From contig JAGBDS010000042.1 of NCBI GenBank assembly GCA_017937405.1, positions 1-64,000 of the forward strand: a stretch of DNA of 64,000 bases, in the 5' to 3' direction. A program made the translations under genes and the position numbers. Of this stretch, positions 45,535-53,115 are shown piece after piece. This DNA is from Oscillibacter sp. GTDB lineage: Bacteria; Bacillota; Clostridia; Oscillospirales; Oscillospiraceae. The notes under the pieces were generated by a model. It saw only the letters and a program-made list of their open reading frames with translations, ran no database searches and was not told where the DNA came from. Each line of letters begins with the position of its first letter. Position 1 is the first letter of the stretch.

Positions 45535-46098
45535 ATGAAACACAGCAAAATCATCCGCGTGTTTGCGCTTGCCCTGATGCTGACGCTCATCTGCTGCGTC
45601 CCTGCTTTCGCCGCGGGCGATGTGGCTTCGGCGGTGGAAAGCACCTGGCAGGACGCCGCCGCGCAGATCAAGACCGTGGTGGACAATGTGGTCTTCCCGG
45701 CGCTGGACATGATCCTCGCCATCGCATTCTTCACCAAACTGGGCATGGCATACTTCGATTACCGGAAACACGGCCAGTTTGAATGGACCGGGCCCGTGAT
45801 CCTGTTTGCGTGCCTTGTCTTTACCCTTACCGCTCCGCTCTACATCTGGGGCATCATTGGACTATCCAAAACGCATCCATCTCCACAGCCAAGCTCCTCC
45901 TGGACCGTGGTCTGGATCTTGACCAGTACCGGGAATGGGCGGAGGAGCATGGAGAGTCCTGCAAGTACCCCGAGGTCATATCCGAACTGTTGGATTACAC
46001 CAGGGAGCAGCAGACGCAGGGGCCCCAAATGGGAGAGATGTCTCTATGACAGGAACAGCGGCAATTGCGAAAGCTGCGGCTCTCGCCCTGACCGATGA
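45535..46098 (+). CDS. DUF3852-type membrane protein with an out-of-frame extension
   Basis: Residues 1-110 look like an intact DUF3852-type small membrane protein of conjugative elements. They comprise a signal-like N-terminus (PAFAAGD), a TTVV-type amphipathic helix region, a membrane segment (FPALDMILAIAFFTKLG), YFDYRKHGQFEW and a second membrane segment (ILFACLVFTLTAPLYIW). Relatives normally stop just after this point. Here the frame runs on for 77 more residues of low-complexity Ser/Pro/Arg sequence. That extension is the wrong frame of another gene remnant (45866-46049), so it is probably an artefact of a deletion. The function of the family is unknown; the location suggests the mating apparatus. 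Confidence 0.7.
   Translation: MKHSKIIRVFALALMLTLICCVPAFAAGDVASAVESTWQDAAAQIKTVVDNVVFPALDMILAIAFFTKLGMAYFDYRKHGQFEWTGPVILFACLVFTLTAPLYIWGIIGLSKTHPSPQPSSSWTVVWILTSTGNGRRSMESPASTPRSYPNCWITPGSSRRRGPKWERCLYDRNSGNCESCGSRPDR
45866..46049 (+). pseudogene. 3' remnant of an ICE cargo-type gene at a deletion junction
   Basis: In the frame ending at 46049 the sequence reads as a normal protein end of about 60 residues (LDLDQYREWAEEHGES, then SELLDYTREQQTQ). It closes with QMGEMSL, the same kind of tail as other cargo proteins. Its stop overlaps the next start as ATGA, as expected for an authentic gene end. No start codon or ribosome binding site for it exists, because its 5' part has been replaced by the end of the DUF3852 gene. 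Confidence 0.7.
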
Positions 46099-47236
46099 AA
46101 AGACACGCAAGGCCATTGGCTGGGTGTTGGTCGCGGTGCTGTCTCCGGTCATTCTCTTAATCGCTTTTCTGTGTTCCGTTGGCACTGGCGGCGCAGCGCA
46201 TAACAATGCGACCGCCGCGGCCTGTTTCTATGGAGCCAGCTACTCCGAGATGGTACCCGCTGAGTTCCGCGGTCATGTGGCAGAGATGCGGGAGGCATTC
46301 ACCCTTCTGGATTCGGTAATTGGCTCCGTCAACAGTCAGGCTGAGGACGGCGGCATTGACTCCATCCGGGTCAAGGCCATTTTTTATGCGCTCTGCTTTG
46401 GCGAGGACGCTCCCTCCAGACGGGGAGCCAGCACCTTCGTGTCGTGCTTCTACACAACCGAGGAGCGCACCCGCACCGTGGACGTGGAACAGGCGGATGG
46501 CACCATGACCACAGAGGAAGAAACCTACACGGTGACGATCCCGCTCTCTCTGGACAGTGCCTACGCTAATCTCGCCGTACTGCTTGGCAGGAATATCACC
46601 GACGAGGACAAGAGCAACGCCAGCCACATCTACGCCATGATCGCCGGGCCTGTTGGTGGCGGCAGCTATGACGGAGCCTATCTGCGGGGCAGCGATCCCA
46701 GTATCGAGTTGGATACCTCTGCATTCGTTGATCCTGCCACCAAGAACGCCGCTGACCTGGTGACCTACGCCATCCACGCGTGGGAGTCCGGCTGGGGCTA
46801 TGTGTGGGGCACTTACGGCAATGTGCTGACGGAATCCCTGTTTGAATACAAGCTGCAGCAGTGCCCGGACGGTGTGGGCAACTACGAGGACTTCATCGAA
46901 TCCAATTGGCTGGGCCGCAGGACAACAGACTGCGTTGGGCTGATCAAGGGATACGGCTGGCTGGACCCGGATACCATGACCATCGGCTATGGGACTAACG
47001 GGATGCCTGACTATGGAGCGAACCAAATGTACTATGCCGCCTCCGTATCCGGCCCTATCGATACCATGCCGGACATTCCCGGTCTCGCTGTTTGGAAGGA
47101 CGGGCATATCGGCGTCTACATCGGCAGCGGCGAGGTCATCGAGGCTATGGGAACCAAATACGGCGTGGTCAAGACAAAGCTCGGCGACCGCAACTTCACC
47201 CACTGGCTCCAAGTCGAATACATCAGCTATGACTAA
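46046..47236 (+). CDS. C40-family (NlpC/P60) cell-wall peptidase of the conjugation module
   Basis: The 396-residue protein has a membrane segment near the N-terminus (WVLVAVLSPVILLIAFLC, ~30-48), a long extracellular linker region and a C-terminal NlpC/P60 domain. That domain has a catalytic Cys in TTDCVGLIKG (~298) and a His in WKDGHIGVYIG (~355). Such enzymes cut peptidoglycan stem peptides so that the Gram-positive mating channel can cross the wall (compare CwlT of Tn916-type elements). There is no lysozyme domain. The start at 46046 overlaps the preceding remnant's stop (ATGA) and uses its GGGAGAG site. Confidence 0.88.
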   Translation: MTGTAAIAKAAALALTDEKTRKAIGWVLVAVLSPVILLIAFLCSVGTGGAAHNNATAAACFYGASYSEMVPAEFRGHVAEMREAFTLLDSVIGSVNSQAEDGGIDSIRVKAIFYALCFGEDAPSRRGASTFVSCFYTTEERTRTVDVEQADGTMTTEEETYTVTIPLSLDSAYANLAVLLGRNITDEDKSNASHIYAMIAGPVGGGSYDGAYLRGSDPSIELDTSAFVDPATKNAADLVTYAIHAWESGWGYVWGTYGNVLTESLFEYKLQQCPDGVGNYEDFIESNWLGRRTTDCVGLIKGYGWLDPDTMTIGYGTNGMPDYGANQMYYAASVSGPIDTMPDIPGLAVWKDGHIGVYIGSGEVIEAMGTKYGVVKTKLGDRNFTHWLQVEYISYD

Positions 47237-47284
47237 ATACCACTGCGTCATTTGTAACTACGTGAGAAAGGAATGAGTGTCAGT

Positions 47285-47542
47285 ATGAAGAAAATCAGCA
47301 TCACGATTTCATTCGAGGACGAAAAGCTGGATGCGCTGGAGTTCTCTCTGAAGAAGGAGAACACTTCCGTCCAGGCCAAAATGGATGAGGCTCTGCATCA
47401 GCTCTATGAGAGAACGGTACCGGAGCCTGTGCGGGAATACCTGGACAGCAGAGCGGCTCCGTCTAATCCCTCACGTCCCCGGCCTAAGCGTCCGCCCAAA
47501 CCCGTACCGAAGCCCACTGTGGAAATGGAGGTGCCCCAATGA
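47285..47542 (+). CDS. DUF6103-like small ICE protein
   Basis: The 85-residue protein starts KKISITISFEDEKLDALEFS, with a helical middle (VQAKMDEALHQLYERTVPEPV). This matches small DUF6103-type proteins that are common in Firmicute ICEs next to the mating or relaxase genes. The C-terminus is Pro/Arg/Lys-rich. A Met four codons upstream (47273) is an alternative start. It overlaps the next gene by 4 bases. Confidence 0.7.
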   Translation: MKKISITISFEDEKLDALEFSLKKENTSVQAKMDEALHQLYERTVPEPVREYLDSRAAPSNPSRPRPKRPPKPVPKPTVEMEVPQ

Positions 47543-48579
47543 GCAGCCGCGAGGTCGTTATCTGGATCGACAAGCGTTGGTATGACGCTCTGAGTAAGTA
47601 CCTGAAGGGTGAGACTTTGGAGGAGCATCTGGAAGAAGTCATCGACCAGATGTGCAACCAGCTCCCGGAGCAGGAGTACGAGCGTATCAGTGCGCTCATC
47701 TGGCAGGAGCAGCAGGAAACCAAGCAGGCGCAGGAAGCCTCCCGGCGTTTCGCTGTGTTTCATGTGACGGAGGCTGGCAGCTCCACCTACTTCGTGGCCG
47801 AGGAGAATCTGGACATGCTTCAGGCTGCCTGCCGGCTGCGAAGCTACTGCCGAAAGCCGCCCGAAAAGTCGCCCATGCGATTCACCGGAATGTTTTCCCG
47901 CGGAGAGAAAATCTCCCGTGAGCAGTTCGATGCGTTCGTGGCGGAGCGTCTGGACAATACCGGGCGAGTGACCGGCGCATTTGATATCGACATGGACAAG
48001 GGACGCTTCGATGCGCTCCACATCATGGACGGCTGGCAGTGCTTCCGCATCCAGGACATCAGCACCGCCGCTTACTACGCAAGTAAGAAAACCTTTGCGT
48101 CGCAGGACGAACGGTGGAAGGTGTTCCTGGACCGTCTGGATGGCAAACAGCTCACCCAGGAGATCGAACCGGGGTATCTCTCCGGCAGCCGTACACTCCG
48201 TGCTGAGGACATCTCGTTCTCCGATGAAGTCATGGAGAACGGCAACCTGCTGAACTTTTACATGGATGTGATCTTTGATCCGGACAAGGTATTCGGAACT
48301 CATGTCTGCACTGCCGAAAACGATGACTACGTCAATGTCTACGCCGACTACGATATGGACGCCCGCCGCGTATGCGAGACTCTGGATGTGTGCCTGGTTC
48401 ACGGTGACGGTTCGGAGCAAAACTACAAGTACCGTCTCACTGAGGAGGAGCAGGCGCTCCTGCTGCCGAAGATGGAGGACTACTGCCAGCAGCGCCTTGG
48501 GTGCAGTCTGGAGGAGTGCTGCGCGCGGTATCTGAACGAGCAGCAATCCGGAGAGGATTTACAGCCAACTATGGTATAA
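47539..48579 (+). CDS. ICE protein of unknown function
   Basis: The 346-residue soluble protein begins with a helical segment like that of its small upstream neighbour (REVVIWIDKRWYDALSKYLK). Mixed alpha/beta regions follow with no motif that I can name, then a C-terminal helical part (EEQALLLPKMEDYCQQRLG). It is acidic, and ends LQPTMV. It overlaps the upstream gene by 4 bases and is followed by another unknown with AGGAGG. Confidence 0.65.
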   Translation: MSSREVVIWIDKRWYDALSKYLKGETLEEHLEEVIDQMCNQLPEQEYERISALIWQEQQETKQAQEASRRFAVFHVTEAGSSTYFVAEENLDMLQAACRLRSYCRKPPEKSPMRFTGMFSRGEKISREQFDAFVAERLDNTGRVTGAFDIDMDKGRFDALHIMDGWQCFRIQDISTAAYYASKKTFASQDERWKVFLDRLDGKQLTQEIEPGYLSGSRTLRAEDISFSDEVMENGNLLNFYMDVIFDPDKVFGTHVCTAENDDYVNVYADYDMDARRVCETLDVCLVHGDGSEQNYKYRLTEEEQALLLPKMEDYCQQRLGCSLEECCARYLNEQQSGEDLQPTMV

Positions 48580-48590
48580 GGAGGATTACG

Positions 48591-49106
48591 ATGAACAGCA
48601 ATAACAGCAAAACAGAGTTTATCCAAAAGTGCTTTCGTGACCTGCTGGATGACGGACAGCCGCATCGGTATCGTGAGATCCTGGACTACACCCGGCAGCA
48701 GGCAGTGGGTACGGAGTTCGAGGGAACCATTGAACAGAACAATGTTGTGATTGCCTTTGGCCAGCATCTGAATGACCCGGACTCTCCCTATGGCAGAGTC
48801 CGGCATGGTGTGTATCAGAAGATCCCCCGGTGCGTTTTGCAGGATCAGCAGTTGAACAAACAGCTGACTGTCCTTCACCGTTTTCTGGATCAGGCTGTTG
48901 CGCTTCAGGAGCGAATGGGTGAGGCCTATGCGGGATGCAAAGACAACTGGCCGGATAGCTCCGAGCGGTTCAGCGCATTCTGGAAAAGCGCGGATAAGGC
49001 GGTTGATGAGACGATTGACTGCCTCGCCGCATGGATCGCCGAGACTGAGGATTTTGATATGGAACTGCAAGGACAACAGCAGGTGTCCCCGACGATGCAG
49101 ATGTAA
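48591..49106 (+). CDS. ICE protein of unknown function, helical
   Basis: The 171-residue protein is largely helical. A start-proximal region (FIQKCFRDLLDDGQPHRYRE, ~11-30) resembles a winged-helix N-terminus, and long helices follow (QLTVLHRFLDQAVALQERM). AAGGAGG fixes the start at 48591; the open frame extending 30 codons upstream overlaps the previous gene. It ends SPTMQM. No gene is coupled downstream; the oriT-like region follows. Confidence 0.65.
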   Translation: MNSNNSKTEFIQKCFRDLLDDGQPHRYREILDYTRQQAVGTEFEGTIEQNNVVIAFGQHLNDPDSPYGRVRHGVYQKIPRCVLQDQQLNKQLTVLHRFLDQAVALQERMGEAYAGCKDNWPDSSERFSAFWKSADKAVDETIDCLAAWIAETEDFDMELQGQQQVSPTMQM

Positions 49107-49138
49107 CGCCGGGGCGCGGCCATGCCGCAAAGCACTAC

Positions 49139-49589
49139 ACAAAGAGCCGCTCTGCACAGTCAGAGCGGCTCTCACGGTTTCCCCGCCGTTTGCCCCGCTG
49201 TGCCGCCCTGTGTGCCCTTCTTCGGGGCGGGGTGGCATCCCAGCCCCTGTGGGCATTCAAAAGCGCCGTGTCACGGCCGTACCGCAAAACTCCAAAGTGA
49301 TCGCTTGGCACCCGGTTTGAGCGGTGAACCGAGGGGTCGAAAATGGTGCAGGATAAAGCGGTGTAATCACCGCCATTCACACCGCCCCGCAATGCGGGTC
49401 GGGGGATGCGATATTTCCGAGGTTTTCCGGGGTTTTGCAGAACCTTTCAGAAAGCCCCGGTGCTATCACTTTTTGAGGAGTGTAATCAAATCTGCTATCA
49501 GCAGGCCGTGAATCGCAGGAATATCAGCGGGTTTCCCCGTTTCAAAAGTGTTATCAAGGCAATTTCTGCCTGTGTAGGAGGTGTTTCAG
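49139..49589 (+). other. non-coding region, candidate origin of transfer (oriT)
   Basis: About 450 bases between the 48591 gene and the MobC-like gene hold no supported protein gene. Visible structure: a 12-bp perfect palindrome arm pair (49143-49154 with 49161-49172, loop CACAGT), a 6-bp inverted repeat GCGGTG-TAAT-CACCGC (49358-49373), and GC-rich inverted segments around 49220-49250. The position directly upstream of mobC-like and relaxase genes is where oriT lies in MOBP-type elements. The nick site cannot be assigned by eye. Confidence 0.5.
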
Positions 49590-49997
49590 ATGACAGACGA
49601 TAGAGTGAAATTTTTGATGCGGATCGATCCGGACACGGATCGCAAGATCAAAACCGCCATGCCTCTTTCCAACTGCCGGAGTCAAAATGAGTTCGTGGAA
49701 AAAGCGCTGCAGTTTTATTGTGACTACATCACATCCCAGGACAGCTTCTCCGTCCTGCCGCCCATGTTGGTCGCAGCGATCCGGGCTACGGTGCAGAACA
49801 GTGAGAGTCATATCTGCCGCCTGCTGTTCAAGCTGGCGGTGGAGATGGACATGATGATGAATGTCGTCGCCGCTGGCATGGAGATCCCGGAGGAACAACT
49901 GCGGGCGCTCCGGGGACGCTGTGTGCAGGAAGTGAAAAAGACGCAGGGCGCAGTAACACTGGATGACGCGGTGGCATATCAGAACGGCACCGATTGA
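49590..49997 (+). CDS. MobC-like relaxosome accessory protein
   Basis: The 135-residue protein has a ribbon-helix-helix-like N-terminus (VKFLMRIDPDTDRKIKTAM, then SQNEFVEKALQFY) followed by helices. It lies immediately upstream of the relaxase. In MOBP elements such proteins bind oriT and help the relaxase nick. The start at 49590 is set by TAGGAGG 8 bases upstream. A gap of 17 bases separates it from the relaxase. Confidence 0.72.
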   Translation: MTDDRVKFLMRIDPDTDRKIKTAMPLSNCRSQNEFVEKALQFYCDYITSQDSFSVLPPMLVAAIRATVQNSESHICRLLFKLAVEMDMMMNVVAAGMEIPEEQLRALRGRCVQEVKKTQGAVTLDDAVAYQNGTD

Positions 49998-50014
49998 TAA
50001 GGCGGTGACGTTCC

Positions 50015-52714
50015 ATGCCCCGCGTGATATTTAAGTGCCCGTATGTCAAAGGCGGCGCCGCAAACTCTGCCGCGCACCTTGGCAACTACGTCCGCTACAT
50101 GGCGACCCGCGACGGCGCACAACGCATCGCTCCGGCCAAAGCACAGCTCCCGGCTACAAAAAAGCAGCGCGAGATGGTGGGACAGCTCCTCCGTGACTTT
50201 CCGTTGAGCAAAGGCCTGTTTGAGTACGAAGATTATCTCGCCGCGCCCACTTGCGCAAACGCCTCAGAGTTTATCACCCGCGCACTGGAGGACAACTACG
50301 ATTTGATTGCCAAGCGTGAAAACTATGTGGACTACATCGCCAGCCGTCCCCGCGCCCAGCGAACAGGAACGCACGCTCTGTTTTCGGGAACGGATGACCC
50401 GCTGGTGCTGTCCCAGGTCGCGGATATGGTGGCTCACCATCCCGGCAATGTATGGCTGCCTATCATCTCTCTGCACCGGGAAGATGCCGCACGGCTTGGA
50501 TATGACAGTGCGGAACAGTGGCGGGAGCTGCTCACTGGCTGTGCCATGCAGATGGCCGAGGTGATGAATATTCCCTGGGATCAGTTTCGTTGGTACGCCG
50601 CTTTCCACGACGAGGCGCACCACCCCCATGTGCATATGGTCTGCTACAGCGAGGATGGCAAGTCAGGGTATCTCACCAGGAACGGGATCGCACAGATCAA
50701 ATCAGAACTCACCCGCCAGATTTTCCGTCAGGAGCTTCATGAACTCTATTGGCGGCAGACCCAGCGGCGGGATGAACTGATACATGAGACTGCTGACACA
50801 CTTCGGCAGCTCACCATGCGGATGCAGTCCGGCACACTGGAAAACGCCCGCATCGAGCAGCTCATGAGCGAACTGGCCCGGAGACTGAAAACTGTCACCG
50901 GGAAAAAGCAGTACGGCTACCTCAAGACTCCGATGAAGTCCCTCGTGGATGAGATCGTAGACGAGCTGGCGAAGGACCCTCGTGTCGCGCAGGCGTATGA
51001 ACTGTGGTATGAACTGAGGGAGGATGTCCTGCGCGGCTACAAAGATAAACTGCCGGAGCATCTGCCCCTCTCACGGCAAAAGGAATTCCGGCAAATCAAA
51101 AATATCGTGATCAAGGAAGCCGCCCTGCTGGGTGAACACAGAGCCGTGTTCTCACAGGCGGATACGGCGGATTCCCCTGAGCCGTCTGTGGACATTGGTG
51201 AACAGGTGGTGGGCGACGATGAGCCGCAGTCCCCTGTGCGGTGGAGCGACCGATACCGGAAGGCCCGCCGCTTCCTCTTCGGCGGCGATGACTGTCTCCA
51301 GGACCACGCACAAGCCTATACACTGTTTCTGGAAGAAGCACTGGCAGGCAACGGCCTTGCCATGTTTGACCTTGGCCGGATGCTGGCGGACGGTCTCGGC
51401 TGTGAGATTGACGCGAAAAAGTCACGGGAGTGGTATGCCCAAGCCCTCGAAGTGTTCCACAACGCTGAGGAGGAACAGCCTGACCGCTTCCTGGAATACC
51501 GGATCGGCAAGATGTACGCTGCTGGGCTTGGTACGGAGCAGGACTACGCCGAGGCTGTGGATTGGCTCTCCCGCTCCGCTGGCAAGGGCTATAAGTATGC
51601 CCAATACTCTCTCGCCGGTCTCTATTACCGGGGACAGGGTGTGGAGCAGAGCTATGAAACGGCGCACGGCCTCTATACGGCGTCAGCGGCGCAGGGATTC
51701 CAATACGCCGCATACGAGCTGGGGAAGATGTGCCGTGACGGTCTCGGCTGCGGAAAAGACGAAGCCCGGTCCGCCGTGTATTTCTCCAGAGCCTACGCAG
51801 GCTTCCGTGTTCTGGAGCAGCAGAGCCATGACGATAAGCTTCAGTACCGCATCGGCTGGATGCTGCTCCATGGCGTCGGCGCGGAAAAAGATGAACAGGC
51901 AGCCCGGCGGTGGTTTGAGAAAGCCGCTGAGTTGGGCAATCCCTATGCCCAGTACAGTCTGGCCAAACTCATCCTCGCTGATCCCGGCTCTAAGCCGGAG
52001 CAGATTGGCAAAGCTGTTGCGTGGCTGACCAAGGCGGCGGAGGCCGGACAGGACAGCGCCCAGTATGCACTGGGAAAGCTGTACCGTGATGGCACCGGTG
52101 TGGCGAAAGACTCCCGGAAAGCTGTGGAATGGTTTGAACGGTCCGCCGGACAGGACAATGACTACGCGGCCTATGCACTGGGACGTCTGCTGCTGGATGG
52201 CGTGGACGGGCTTCCCAGAGATGTGCCTGCTGCTGTAAAATGGCTGACCCGCTCAGCGGAGCTGGGTAACCAGTATGCGCAGTATTGCCTTGGAAAACTT
52301 CTGATTCAAGGAGAGACGGTGCCAAAGGATGTTGCGGAGGCAGTCCGTCTGCTCACAGCCTCGGCGGAGCAGGGCAACCAATACGCGCAGTATGCTCTCG
52401 GCAAGCTCTACCTGCTGGGCAAAGAGATCCCAGAAGACAAGGAAGCTGCCGCCCGCTGGTTCACGCTGTCGGCAGCACAGGGCAACGAGTACGCCCAATA
52501 TTTTCTCGACCACATGAACGATCCCCGCGGACCTTCCCTGGTATCCTGCGCCACGCGGCTCCTCTACCATATGAGCAGGATATTCCAGGAGCAGACGCCG
52601 CACCCGGCGAGAGGTATCCGCGTCACAGACCGGAAGCTGCGTCAAAGAATTAGAGAGAAGAAAATCGCCATGGGTCATAAGCCGGACGATCACGAACCGG
52701 AGATGACACAATAA
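50015..52714 (+). CDS. MobP-type relaxase with C-terminal Sel1 repeats
   Basis: The 899-residue protein has an N-terminal relaxase domain (residues ~1-330). The metal-binding histidine motif FHDEAHHPHVHMV lies near residue 195, and a candidate catalytic Tyr is among YVRYMATRD at residues ~26-34. After a helical linker, ten Sel1-like repeats fill about residues 440-830; most carry the phrase YAQYxLGKLY or similar, about 36 residues apart. The C-terminus is basic. Relaxases nick oriT and pilot the strand into the recipient through the coupling protein. The Sel1 solenoid probably provides a protein-docking surface. The architecture is consistent with MobP3-type relaxases of Clostridia. Confidence 0.9.
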   Translation: MPRVIFKCPYVKGGAANSAAHLGNYVRYMATRDGAQRIAPAKAQLPATKKQREMVGQLLRDFPLSKGLFEYEDYLAAPTCANASEFITRALEDNYDLIAKRENYVDYIASRPRAQRTGTHALFSGTDDPLVLSQVADMVAHHPGNVWLPIISLHREDAARLGYDSAEQWRELLTGCAMQMAEVMNIPWDQFRWYAAFHDEAHHPHVHMVCYSEDGKSGYLTRNGIAQIKSELTRQIFRQELHELYWRQTQRRDELIHETADTLRQLTMRMQSGTLENARIEQLMSELARRLKTVTGKKQYGYLKTPMKSLVDEIVDELAKDPRVAQAYELWYELREDVLRGYKDKLPEHLPLSRQKEFRQIKNIVIKEAALLGEHRAVFSQADTADSPEPSVDIGEQVVGDDEPQSPVRWSDRYRKARRFLFGGDDCLQDHAQAYTLFLEEALAGNGLAMFDLGRMLADGLGCEIDAKKSREWYAQALEVFHNAEEEQPDRFLEYRIGKMYAAGLGTEQDYAEAVDWLSRSAGKGYKYAQYSLAGLYYRGQGVEQSYETAHGLYTASAAQGFQYAAYELGKMCRDGLGCGKDEARSAVYFSRAYAGFRVLEQQSHDDKLQYRIGWMLLHGVGAEKDEQAARRWFEKAAELGNPYAQYSLAKLILADPGSKPEQIGKAVAWLTKAAEAGQDSAQYALGKLYRDGTGVAKDSRKAVEWFERSAGQDNDYAAYALGRLLLDGVDGLPRDVPAAVKWLTRSAELGNQYAQYCLGKLLIQGETVPKDVAEAVRLLTASAEQGNQYAQYALGKLYLLGKEIPEDKEAAARWFTLSAAQGNEYAQYFLDHMNDPRGPSLVSCATRLLYHMSRIFQEQTPHPARGIRVTDRKLRQRIREKKIAMGHKPDDHEPEMTQ

Positions 52715-52749
52715 CTGCTGAACAGGATCAAGAAAAGGAGGACATCGAA

Positions 52750-53103
52750 ATGGAATACGATACTGCTGTCATTGTTTTTCGTCATGGCACCAATGACTAT
52801 TCCCTGTGGACGGTAGATTTGCCCAGGGATATGCTTCGTGAGATACAGAAGTCTGAATTGGTGGGGCACGGTGAACTGGAAACCGTCATGGAGAATATCC
52901 CAGTCATTCGGGAGGATGAAGATTCCTCGCTGGCCTTCCTCTTCCGTGGGGCAGACGGCGTATCCCTCTGCATGAGAACGGCAGATGAAGCCTTCATGGA
53001 AGAACATCAGCATGAAGGCTGTTCCGTGCGGGGAGATAAGGAGCTGATCATGTCCGAGGTGATGGATTTATTCCAATGGCAGGCTCCCGCCATGACGATG
53101 TAA
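52750..53103 (+). CDS. small ICE protein of unknown function
   Basis: The 117-residue acidic protein has no recognisable domain. A start codon preceded by AAAAGGAGG (52733-52741) supports it. It ends APAMTM. It lies between the relaxase and the CHC2/toprim gene on the same strand, with 12 bases to the latter. Confidence 0.68.
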   Translation: MEYDTAVIVFRHGTNDYSLWTVDLPRDMLREIQKSELVGHGELETVMENIPVIREDEDSSLAFLFRGADGVSLCMRTADEAFMEEHQHEGCSVRGDKELIMSEVMDLFQWQAPAMTM

Positions 53104-53115
53104 GGGGAAGCGCCT

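Noticed and set aside
45783..46049. An 88-codon frame as a complete gene
   Set aside because: Its first part is only the other frame of the DUF3852 gene and it has no ribosome binding site; only its last ~60 codons look like real protein, so it is reported as a remnant.
51330..52520. Tandem ~108-base periodicity in the relaxase gene
   Set aside because: Explained by Sel1 protein repeats in frame, not by a separate repeat element.
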